Source: Cryphonectria parasitica EP155 (Eukaryota > Ascomycota > Sordariomycetes > Diaporthales > Cryphonectriaceae). Taken from it: 64,000 bases of DNA. A program made the translations under genes and the position numbers. Below, in pieces: positions 8,804 to 20,047 of this stretch. Position 1 is the first letter of the stretch. Every line of letters starts with the position of its first letter. The notes under the pieces were generated by a model, which made no database searches, had not been told where the DNA came from, and saw nothing but the letters and a program-made list of their open reading frames with translations. The stretch covers positions 4,278,001 to 4,342,000 of the forward strand of contig NW_024468909.1 of NCBI RefSeq assembly GCF_011745365.1. The letters are read 5' to 3'.

Positions 8804-11709
8804 ATGGCTGCCACATTCAACATACAAAAGCCATACGTGCTTACCACCCTACCTCGACCTCTGAACCGCCAAGGCAATGGTAGCGCATATACTGTCGGCG
8901 ATGTCTGGGGGCAACAACAAGGGTCCAAGAAGAGAAAGCGGCCAGAACTGGCTGTGGGCATCGACGGCGAGGCAGTCAATCTATACGATGTGAGTCGGCC
9001 ACCAGACAGGGAAATTATGTGTTGAACAGAGCGCTGACCCCTTCGCAGATATCATCTCAGAGATTAATCACATCCTATCCGATTCCCCCTCAATCCGTCT
9101 TCACCTGCCCGCCTTGTTCGACGAGATGGCGAGTTGCAAAAAGCAGAGATGCCGCACGCTACACCTATGTCTCAACGAGGGACCCGAAGGCAAAGATCAC
9201 CTTGTTCAAAGATGTTTTGGGAGCATCTGGCGACACCACTTCCACCATCGTGACCGAACAGGTGGACCACGCTTCTAAGCTGGTTCACTTGGGCACTACC
9301 TCGACCTCTACCGAGGATGATGCCAAGGCGGATCTATTGGCAGTCACCGAGGACGGTTCCGTCATGTGCTTTCAAGGCGAAGATCTGCGCAAGAGATGGG
9401 AGACGTCGCCAGAGATTCTCCGACAGGATCTGGCTTCCATTCCGAGGGGGGGCCGCCTCGAAGTCGAGCTCGTCCAAGCCGCACTGGCTAGCGACGTTAT
9501 TGCTGGTTTCTTTGGCGGCAAGCAGGATGCCTTTGCCTCCCTTCTGCGAACGAGCCAAGAGGATGTCTCCGCTCAAAACATGCTTGTGCTCATCACGAAG
9601 ACCGTCAGCGCTGAACAGGTCACCCGGCAATTGCACATTCTTGGAGTCGTTCCTACAGACCAACAAGTGGCCGGGAGGCTTGTGCAGGTTCACACCTCTC
9701 CCATACCGTCGGCTTATGCAGCATCAAATGGACCTGAGAGCCTCCGCTTGGATATAAACACGGGGTCTCTGATGGAGCTGCAAGAGGGATCTCTCGTCAC
9801 CTACGACCTCACAAGGAGTCTAGCCAAAGTTGAATGCACACTCGAGGTCCCTGACGTCCGGTCATTCATCAGATTATCCAAGTCTTCTGTACTTGCTGCC
9901 AAATCAGAGACCCTGGACGTCTACAACCCGGTCTACCAATCGCTACAGGCATCTGCTGCCTTCGACCTGGAGTCAACCAGCAAAGAAGTGCATGCACCTA
10001 CGATATCTCTCGTCGCATATTTTCCGCCGCTTGAAATAGCAGTGGCGATCTACGGCGCATCATTGGTCGCCATGCAACTCGAAGCACCCAGAACACGTGG
10101 CAAGAAACGTCGATCGGAGGGACTGTTGATCGACTCGATAGGTCGCGGAATTCCACAGTCCAAAGACATCAAGAAATTCAGGTCTGGTGCGGAGTCTGCG
10201 AGCTTCTCGACTAGCTTCTCTAGCAACCTTCCTGGCAGCGTCTCTGGCAATTACTGGTCCGATTTTACCTCAGATGTCCAGAGAGCTGATGAACTCCTGG
10301 CCGCAAATGATATTGCAGGATTTGAGGAGATCATTGCTGAAAAGTTCGGAATCGAGATCAAACCGGCGGGTGCGGCAAGCGGCACGAATGGCATCGACAA
10401 TGAGCCAGTGCCAGACCAGGAACAGCCCAGACTACCAGAGTGGATATTGCCTGCCGCACGAACCAATTACCGGTACTCTGATCGCCGATGGGTTCAATTT
10501 GCAATCTCACGAGTGTTCGCATGGCGAGACACGCAGGAGTCGGGCACAGAAGCGACGAGACTTATCTGCAGGCTGCCACAGAGCAACCTCCTCACAATGC
10601 TGGTTGATGCGGGCCACCTTACCGTGTCAAATCTCAAGTCAGCTTTCAATGACGAGACACGAAATATAGACGACATCGACTTCATCTTTGGGGAAGAGCT
10701 GCCTCAGGTTCTGGTACAAGTCGACCCAGTCTTCGAGCTTCTCTTGTCGTACCTGTCCTCCACCAAACTGGGCGCCGTCGAGCTTCTCACTTCTGTCCGA
10801 CTCATAATGCGCAGTCTCGAGCTGGTACAAGATCCCACAAAGATCGCACCGAAATTACTCGCCTTTGAGTCTCAAATGTCCGACGCTGCGGATCCGGACG
10901 ATACCACCCTATTGGCAGACCAGAGCGCGATTGGCCATGAGCTGGAACGTGCGGTGCAGGAACTAGAGGCCGCAGAGTATTTCCACCTTGGTGACCAGTC
11001 ACTCATCCGCGGCAGGAGCCTGAGTGTCGCGTTCGGCAAGCTCAGCAGCTGTCCACGTGTCTCCACGATCCGCGTGCTCCGCCGGAGCTACAAACCCGAG
11101 GAAATCCTGTCCCTCATCTACGTATTACGCATGGAACTTGTCAAGGACGGCTGGACAACGCGGTATCTCGACACGACGCAGCTAGACAGGGACGACGAGC
11201 TCGAGGCGCCGCCAGATGGGAGCATCAGCCTCATCTCTGACCTGCTCTGCAGGTGCATCGACGCGGTCGGGCCTGGAGGCTGGCTCATCAACGATGCGAT
11301 TGTGGCGGCTGGGGCAGGCGACCATATGGATTCGGCAGACTTCCTCGCCTCGCTCAAGCTCGAGGTCAGCGCTGCGCTAGAGGGTGTACAAGAGGCCGTC
11401 TTCCTGCGGGGAATCATCTCCGAGGCGGTGCGCTACGGCAGCACCATGCAGAAGGTCGAGGCAGAGATGGGACAGAAACACAGGCGCGTGGATGGTGCAG
11501 CCCTGGTGCTACGTGGCTCGCCAAGTCTTGACAGCGGCAAGTCAGGCGCATCGTCTGCCATGTTGCCGCTGGGCATGAAGGCCAAGAAGAGAATCTCGGC
11601 GGAGAAGGTCGTCTCGGGTGGCGAGGTGGCCCGCAGGCGAAAGAGAGAGGTGGGGCACCTCCTCAGCCAGAAGGTCGGGCCATACTCGTTGGAAAGGATC
11701 AGCATATAG
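8804..11709 (+). CDS. utp8: Utp8-like small-subunit processome protein
   Basis: Two exons, 8804-8989 and 9049-11709, give 948 residues. The 59-nt intron starts GTGAGT and ends TTCGCAG, and the join keeps frame between LYD and ISSQ. Yeast Utp8 belongs to the UtpA (t-Utp) subcomplex that binds nascent pre-rRNA in the nucleolus, and it is also linked to tRNA export; that is family knowledge. The N-terminal pattern (IQKPYVLTTLPRP, then VGIDGEAVNLYD, then SYPIPPQSVFTCPPC) matches what I know of fungal Utp8 and fits a beta-propeller start. The C-terminal half is helical and ends in a basic tail (KRKREVGHLLSQKVGPYS). The ATG at 8804 has an ACAATGGC context and no better in-frame start lies upstream. 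Identity rests on remembered similarity; another UtpA-type propeller protein is the alternative. Confidence 0.72.
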
Positions 11710-14700
11710 AGAGCATCACATCACTACGGAAGCTGGAAATGACGGTCGCAGTATGGCCTGCTCCGGCGGCGATGGGCAGATATGGCGAGAAGATGTCAGG
11801 AAGGTGAACAGCATTTCGACAGCCTTAGTTCAGTAGATGGTTGGAAAGAATTGATGACGCGACCTCTACAAAGTTTTCAAGGCGCTTCGCATTCAAGATG
11901 TTTGTATTTCCTCTAATGGAACATGTCTCTATATGGGCCCAGTATTGACTCCACATTACACGACAAATCACCTCACCTGGGCGAGCAAGGCTATCTGGAA
12001 TTATTCGTCGGGGGTGAATGGGCGAACTTGCCGGGAAATCTCTTCCATGCCTTCCCCAATGTCTTCCCATCTTATGAATCGGACAAGGCGAAGCAGGACA
12101 CGCATTCCGTCAGCGGAACACAGGACTCAGACATGGGCGAGACAAGGCCAGAGGCACGTCGGACGGGCGCGTGCACCGTCCGTCACAATATCCTGGATAA
12201 GCGAGTCTTGAGAGCCAAGGGGGAGCTATCCTCTATTGCCCTGGCCTCCAGCCCCTCACAACCCCAAAAAGAGATCGGATCGGTTCTACGGCAGAAAATC
12301 GAGGAAGTGGAGGAGAAGGAAACACAGGTGGTGGGGTCGTGAGGATGAGAATGAGAGAGAATCAGCCCCGATAGCCTACCCGGGTGAACTCGCACCAGCA
12401 GTATAAGGCCTTGTCGAGGCATCAGGTGCTACTCGCCCGTTTTTTCTTCTCTTCTGCACGCCGGCCAAGATGAGAAACAACCTTTTCCCCTAGCTCATTC
12501 CATGTTTCCGGTGCAAAGTTAGACCTGCAGACAAACAGCTCAGCGAGGCGAGAGGAGAGGTGATCACAGCCCATTGAAAATGGTACCATGCCAGTGCAGT
12601 GTGTAAGACTTTTGTTTGCACATCCCCATAGGACGACACATCTTATAAAGGCTCATGCCCTGTCTGTCCAGGTTTAACTCTCAAGCAATGCCCATTCAGG
12701 AAAGCTCATGATAGCCACTCGATGACTCCTTCTCGCCGGTCCGGCCGGGGAATGGAATGCCAAGTCAGCCGCAGCCCCTCGCAAAGCCTCTGCGCTAACC
12801 CCAAGTTCAAGAAGTCCTGCATCGAGAGACCTGGCTAAGTGAACAACAGTAGGAGCCGCAAACGATGGAGGGGAGGGGAGAGGAGGGGGAAGAGACGCTG
12901 GGCACTTACAACGACACACAATGGCACAGCCCGTCAGATCTTACAGAGGCATCACGCCAGAGGCACGTGGAGAAAAGGAGAGGATGAGCGAGCGAGTGAG
13001 CCTCGAAAAGCCCAGCGCTAGTAGGTTCTTGTCGCGTTCAAAAGTACGATTAAGCTTCCCGCCGCACGCCCGCGCTCTTGGTCCAAGCATTTAGTCCTAA
13101 CGTCTTTCTTATGCCTTCTTGTGTAGGTGTAAAACCTGCTGCCTGCGGGCCACACGGGAACGGATCTCTCGGGATAGGGCGTACAAGTCCCGTGGTAGGA
13201 GATGTGTTTGTCCCTCGGTGAGGTAAACAGGCCGACCGAGCTCGAAGCTGTCGACATCTTTGTCCTATCAAGAAGATGAAATGATGTCGACTACTATATA
13301 GCATAACACTGTGCAGTGGATATGGGTGGGCGGGCGTTCAGATACTGCTTCCAAATGCTTCATTGGGACGTTTCTTCAGCCCTTCCAGAGCCCAACCCTC
13401 CCAACACATCTGACTTACTGAAAGCACCCTGACCACTAGAGCGCAGCCTCGAACGCGGAATTTGAAGACAAGAGAGAGTAAGCATGCCCCGTCCATGGTT
13501 CGAACTCGGGGACCCGTCCCGCTACAGCTTGAAGATCTGCCGTCAGCTCCGTCTCTCTCTGGGTCCACGTATGTGCATGCATGCGTCTAGAATTTTTTTT
13601 GGTTGTTCCCTGCATGATATGCAAAAGATCCCCTTTTCAGGCAGCCTTCCATAGAGAGTAGAGTTCGTACTACTGAATCGTGCAGCACACCACGCACATT
13701 CTTCCATTCGTGGCCCGCCCTGATACGGCAGTCCCCGCGGTGTACCAAAGTAGAAGAACTGCCATCCCCCCCCCCCAAAGGCAGCCTGGGCTTAGTAAAT
13801 ACATACTACCGTGGTTCTGCTATCGCGGGTAGGGGAATCTTGCAGGGAGGAAGGGAACATGAAAACAAAAAGAAGAAGGAAAAACATGAGATCCACATCG
13901 TGTTCCGAGTAAGGAGGTGGAGACGACCGACGACTTTGAGCGTATACTTTCCGAGTTCAGATGCATGTGAATGTGATATGTGCGACACAGCCGCCTCGTG
14001 TTTGAGGTGCGAAGATTTCTCCTTGGGGGGGACCAAGAGACGGGCAAAGACCTGCAGGCTCTGTCACGAGTGTGGCAAGCTAAATCTGCACTGCTTGCCC
14101 ACAGATCTAGGGCAAGCAGGCAGTAAGCAGAACTCGGCGGTGATAGGCTTAGGGCTGGCCCAGCGATTTCGTACTAATGGCTGCAGAAGTATGTCGTGAT
14201 GACCTCGGCTCATGTGGCCTAGCCCCTCACAGCCACGTGAAGGCACATACCATGCGAAGAGACTGCACCTGAGACGTACATTCCTGTTCTCATCTTTCTC
14301 TTCTCTCCTTTTCCTTTCGGTGCAGCCATTTGACATTGGTTTCTCTGGCTTCGGGGACATTATTCCGGCATGACGACATGCATTTAGGTCTCAGCAGGGC
14401 CTGTTCATAGTCTTTTAAAACTACACAGCAAGGTTCTCTCGGACATCTTGCCCCAAGCGAGAGAGCTCCTCCATGTTTCACGTTTTATTCTTTCTTTCTT
14501 CGAGGAAATAGTTGCCATATTACCTCTAGAACGGGGCGATCCGTCACGACGAACAGGGGAGAGGAGATGAGCATAGTAGCTAGCTGGAGTTGGTTCCTTA
14601 GTCTCCGGGCAGAGCGAGGTTCTAAGCCGCAGTCAGTGGCGCAGGGTCAGTAGGTCTGTACTTTGGTATGGTACAGTACTATAGTAAAAGGCCGTCAGCA

Positions 14701-16376
14701 AGGGTCTGAGATTCCCTTGAGATCCCTCGTGAGGAGGGAGTCCCAGTGCCCCAGCTTACTGTAGTACTGAGCACGCTGAGGTACGTAGCTTCCAGCAGAC
14801 ACGCAAGTACGTATACACGTGCCATGTCGCCATGCCATGATGATGTGGGCAGGGGGGGTTCAGGGGGGCCCCCATGCGATGATCTCATGCCTTGACGTCA
14901 ACCTCCCTCGGGACAGCCCAGTCAGCTCCTGCCACAGCTCATCCTTGACCTTGTCACCCCAGGAAAAGGCTGCCCTACTGCCGTAGCAGGAGCATCAGAC
15001 CCTAGGACCCTACAGGCATTCCAGGCAGTCAGGACAGGTGATCAGTGTCTACTATACAATTTTCGTGACATTACTGTACGTAGTACTGGACAGTATGTTA
15101 TGGTTGGATTAGGACAACATCATGACCCTTGACTGAGACAGCAAACAGAATCACGGTAATCAGCAGCCGGATTTTTTGACAAAGGAGAGGAAAGAGGGAC
15201 AGAGTGAGAGGTAGAGTAACGTGCTACACTGTGGCATATTTTTATTTGTTATTTTGGAGTGGGATTTTCTCTGTTTGTTTCCTTCCTTTGTTCTTTCCCT
15301 TTACTCCCTTCCCCAATCACGTTCAGATTTCCACACACTCCTTCCTCTTACGGCCACTGATCATCAGCTTCGCTCTTTCTGAAATTGATTCCCCGTCAGC
15401 CGGCGCCCTAGGGAGCTACAGCTTCTTTGTTCCTCAGTCCCCGACGGCCTTGTCTCATGACCAGGACCCCAAACCTGTTCCTGAGTCCCTTCACCCCATC
15501 GCCACCCTTCTTCCCTACGTAGAAGTACTACCCTCCTTCACCCTCAAGGGTACTACTTCACAAGTACAAAGTACACACGCTACTGCTTTGTGCTTGTATG
15601 GTCACCCTGGACCGACCTCGAGCAAGGCCCCAGCATCATCAATCATTCAATCATCACCATCACCACCAATTCGTCTGATGACTCTTTGTTCGCCCATCCT
15701 CATCTCCGGGCCTATCCAGCCGGCCATCTCCTCCGTACTATTGCAACCCCATCTTCATTCCCAGCTAATCGACCAGGGCTTATCCTCGTCCCTCTGCAGG
15801 AGGAGAGGTACAGCCATCTTTTCCTCTCTAAGCTGGCCTGCTTTGATCCAGGCCTACGCTGTCAGATCTGCTGCAATTCCGCCCACCTCCACCCAAACGA
15901 ACACCCTTTCCCCGGCCCACACACACCCATTCCCACACCCACACCCTTACATACCTCTCGCGCCGGCCTATGACATTATCACACGCCCTATTACATAGCC
16001 ACCTCTTTGTGGCTCTTCCAGGCTTGCCAGTTGCTAGCTGCTAGCCTCAGACAGCAGCCCACCACATTCTTCACTCAGCCCTCCTATCTGCTTTGTCCCC
16101 TTGATAGAGATCCCTTCTACTCATTTTCTTGTTCCACCAAAGATACGATAGGGAGAAAAAAGGGAAGAAAAAAGTTTTTTCTTTCACAACGCGAGAGGAC
16201 TGAAAGGCTACAGCAGAGGGATTCGAGGGAGATACGATATACGACGCCAAAGGTCACATCACACGACCCGTGAGACGACGAGACACGACTAGCCAACGCA
16301 TACACGCAGGGCAGACAGGCTCTCGCCGCCCAGGACGCCGCCGCGTGAGCGCTGCATCGATCTGGTATATCACGAT
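11710..16376. other. Long gene-poor interval with pyrimidine-rich leader
   Basis: No open frame in these 4.7 kb looks coding in composition or length. It holds an 11-C run at 13766-13776, several GTAC/TAGTA-type words (for example 14657-14685, 14757-14790, 15045-15100 and 15520-15575), and from about 15200 a strongly pyrimidine-rich plus strand. That last part is probably promoter and 5' leader of the gene starting at 16377. tRNA-like fragments near 13390-13520 do not fold into a cloverleaf. Confidence 0.45.
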
Positions 16377-19344
16377 ATGACGGTCGACAGTACGTCCATC
16401 ACCGAGCTCGCCGCCTACGCGCGGTCCCTCTTCAAGCGAGCCAAGACTTCAGGCCCCGACTTTGAAGATGTCGCTGCCGTCGTGCGCTCTCTGCACACAC
16501 ACATCAAGCACCTGCGCGCCGAGGCAGAGGATCCAGACAGCCTCCTGAACAGCACACAACAGGATTCGTCCGTCTACGCCCGCCAGCTGGCCCCGATCGT
16601 CGAGGACACTGACTTCACTCTGAAACAGCTGGACACGATCCTCACAAAGTATGGGTCTGCTCCCGACGATGACGGCATCGAGGACAGCGCATACCGCGCG
16701 GACCATGGCGAGAGGAGGCTCGAGGACAGGGAGAGGGAAATGCTGCAGCTGATCCGGACCAAGCTGTCGAATCAGAAGACGCACATTGACATCTTCCTCG
16801 ACACCGTGCAGCTGCACAACCCAGCGCGGCAGCCACGCCCTGTAGATCTGGACCACACGGACAGCCAACAGCAGAACTCCATCAAAGACAAGGTTGACGC
16901 TGTCGCCGCGCGCATCTTCCATCGGAGGGCCGTGGCCAAAAACACGGCCGATGCCGTCGACGACAACAACGAAGAGGAGATGTGGCAGCAGTTCTGGGCC
17001 GAGCTGGTCAAGGAGGGCTTCTCCAGCGATGTTTTGCGGAAACACAAGGTGAGATTTAATCTCTTGTTTTCTTTTTCTGGTGGACTTTTGCTTGGCCGAT
17101 TGTCCAAACCACCTCACCACCTGCATGTCTCAATGAACGGATTTTCCTCGCTCCCCAGCCGCCCCTAGTCATGCGTGTCAGCGTAGCACACACGGCGTGG
17201 CCAGAGCCAGCCAAGAATGTCATACTACTACAGCATTGCATTGGCGATCCAGGGAAAGAAGAGAGATTAATTGCCGGCCGCCTCTGAACTGGGGCATCCC
17301 CCCACTGACACATACCTCATAGGAAGTGCTACGTGCATACATACGGGAACTGGAAGCCAACGGCTCCGTAGACGAAAATCCACCATCGGTTCGTGGTCTG
17401 CTGGACCACGCCAGCGGCGGGTCTGCATATGCACCCCAGCAGCAGCAGTGCTGGTCCTATCCCGACACGCCAGCAGCGTCTGCATATGGGTCTCACCAGC
17501 AATACGGGCCCTCGACCCTGCCACCGCCAGTGGCGATCCCTCGCCATTCCTCTTCACGTGGCGACACCATGTCAGTCAAGGAATTGGTCTCGCCCACGCT
17601 GGACAATGAGAAATTCGCACCTGGCGTCAAGCTCGGACGGCCACAGCCGGAGCTTAGTCCCCACAACAACAGCAACAACGGGAACCACACTCGTACAGCG
17701 GCACAATATAACTCTGAACCACCGGCGCCTCCAGGCATGCCGGTGCTGCTACCCTGGGACAGGTCTTCATCCGACTCTGCATCCGATACGGACCTGGCCA
17801 GCACGCAACAGCTCGCTCTCATTTCGACCCGAGACCTTATGGATTGCGACCAGCGTAGTGTTGATACCCTCGCCGTCCCGGTAGGGAGGCTTCACTCCTC
17901 CTCCTCCTCTTCCTCCCCGGTGCTGCATCCGGCACCAGGTTTTGGTGTTTCGCCGGGGTCGTCGCCGGCGAGCCGCTATCTGCCACCACCACCACCACCT
18001 CTGACCTACCAAGGCAAGTCTGGTCTTTCTCCGGAGTTGAAACCAGCGACACAGCCTCTCGGGACGTCGCCGCGATATGTCCCACCCCTGGCAGACTCGG
18101 CGTCTGCCTACGGGGCCAGTCCTGTATCCCCTTCTATGATGACACCTCCCCCTCGGTACTCGATCGAGGACCCAGTTACTGCCTCTGTCTCTTTTTCGGC
18201 ACCCCCTACCGCATATGGCTCTCCTGCACCTCCACCTACAGATGAGCCAACGCCTCAGCGCCGTCGCCGTCTGGGCCCAGACAGCACGGGTGCCGAGATC
18301 CCCCTCGACGCCACCTGGACGCGCATCAAACGCACGCTTGTGTCTCCCGAGGTCCTCGACAGGGCTGGCCTTCGCTACGAGGCTCGTCCTGACTTTGTTG
18401 CTGTGCTCGGCGTGCTGAGCAAGGAGAAGATTGCAAGCCTTGCACGGAAGTCGGCTGAGATTCGGTCTAACAGAGCTCGTGGCGACTCGGCCTCTAGACC
18501 AGCACGGCCGGTGCCTACTGCCAGCTTACTCGACAGGAAGCGAGCCGAAGGCAACGGAAAGAAGTCCCCGCGTCACTCCGACACGACAGACGACGAGAGC
18601 GTCTCGTCGGACACCATCTGGGACGAGTCCGATTCGAGCAGCGACAGCGAGTCGGACTACCAACACTCTCGTACACATGAGAGGAGAAGCTCGGGCTCCA
18701 ACACGGACAAGTACATCCCACGGGATGTCCGACGACGGCGTCGGGACAGACGTGACTCGGTCATCCAAGAGGAGCCGGCCCTGGAGGACGTATACGACAG
18801 CAATGACGGTTCTCATAAGAACGAGCGGAGCAAGAGACTCTACCCTGTCATCGTCCCACCTCCCCTAGAGAAGGGTTCCCCCTCTTCGACGGTCGTCCCC
18901 AAGCCTATCCTTAAAAACCAAAACAAGAACCATGTACGCTTTGACGAGGATGGCCCGCGGGAGATGTCACCAGGCGAGCTCGACCGCGAGCGGGAGCGCA
19001 GGGAGCGCAGGGAGCGGAGACGCGCCGCCGAGCGGGACGGAGATCGCCGCCGGGATCGCGAGAGGGATCGTGGCGATCGCGACCGTAGAGAACGTGACCG
19101 AGGTGAGAGAGATCGTGAGAGGGAACGAGACCGTGAAAGGCACCGTGACCGCGACCGGGATGGTCGAGAACACCATCATTCCTCCACGCACTCCACACGC
19201 CACCGCGACAGAGACGACAACGGGCGCTCAGAGAGGCGCCGTGCCAAGAAGAGCGTGTGGGGCGAGACACTCGGCGCCGTCGGTGTGGGCGGGGCCGCCG
19301 CAACGCTGCTAGGCGTCTTGACGGAAGCAGCCGGTGGATTTTGA
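16377..19344 (+). CDS. Large disordered fungal protein with Arg-Glu/Asp repeat tail
   Basis: Two exons, 16377-17048 and 17323-19344, give 897 residues. The 274-nt intron begins GTGAGA, has CTGAC near its 3' end and ends CTCATAG. The frame joins HK to EVLRAYIREL. Residues 1-240 are helical and charged (a possible coiled-coil module). The middle is Pro/Ser/Gln-rich with a short polyproline run. Residues about 779-844 are nearly pure Arg-Glu/Arg-Asp dipeptides, like those in some splicing factors. The last 32 residues (KKSVWGETLGAVGVGG..., ending AAGGF) form a small Gly/Ala-rich hydrophobic segment; I have a general memory of similar endings in other uncharacterised fungal proteins. No catalytic domain is visible, and function is unknown. 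The intron is longer than others in the window but its signals are good. Confidence 0.8.
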
Positions 19345-20047
19345 GGCAGCCACGGCAGCTGTTTGCCTGTTCTGCTTTTATCTTTCTCTTGCTTTTCTCC
19401 ATCCAATTTTCATTTGTACAAGGATCATTGGGCTTTTCTTGGTTGAAAGGAATATCACATCACATGCTACTGAGAGATTGGGCACATTGAAGAACATGAG
19501 CGGTTATACCACGGCACTTCCGACAGGATTATAGCCCGGCAGGACCGGCGTCAGATAAGGTACAGAAGAACAAAGCATTGATGAGAAAGGAGGAAGAGAC
19601 AGGGGGAGGCGACAGCATGGCGAGGAGAGAGATGCGCCATATCATGCCATCCGTCCCTACTGTCTTTTTTAATCTTGGGATACGCTTCAAATGTGTCGTT
19701 GGAAACTGTATTTTGTCACTTTGCATATTTATACCCCCATACCCCTAAATGCCAATGGATGTCGAGATGAGCAAAACCAGTCTATTTCATGATCTTCTTG
19801 TCTCTGCGTGGTGTAAGAATACGATCATTGCCTTCAAACAAGTAAGCTCTAGCGGACGGGGAAGTTCAAGTAATACTGCGAGACCTATGGATGGCAAACG
19901 GCCACAATCCAACGTGATATATAAAAAATTTCCTCAACGCCCAGGCTAAGAATTCCTATCGCATGGCTCCGAGCAGAGAGACATCATTCATCCCCTCCTC
20001 GGCAGTAGCAACAGCAAAGAGCAAGGAAACCAATGACCCCACATTAA
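19345..20047. other. Convergent intergenic region
   Basis: This is 3' flank of the disordered-protein gene (plus) and dpb11 (minus). It is AT-richer than the flanking coding DNA. I see no gene and no notable repeat. Confidence 0.5.

Noticed and set aside
13390..13520. tRNA-like fragments (a GGTTCGAAC word and, on the other strand, TAGTGGTCAGGGTG)
   Set aside because: The two words are in the wrong order and on incompatible strands for one tRNA. No acceptor stem or cloverleaf can be closed.
15204..15998. 264-codon open frame before the disordered-protein gene
   Set aside because: It begins with GTG rather than ATG and consists of pyrimidine-rich leader sequence (Ser/Pro/Leu/Phe); best read as untranslated leader.
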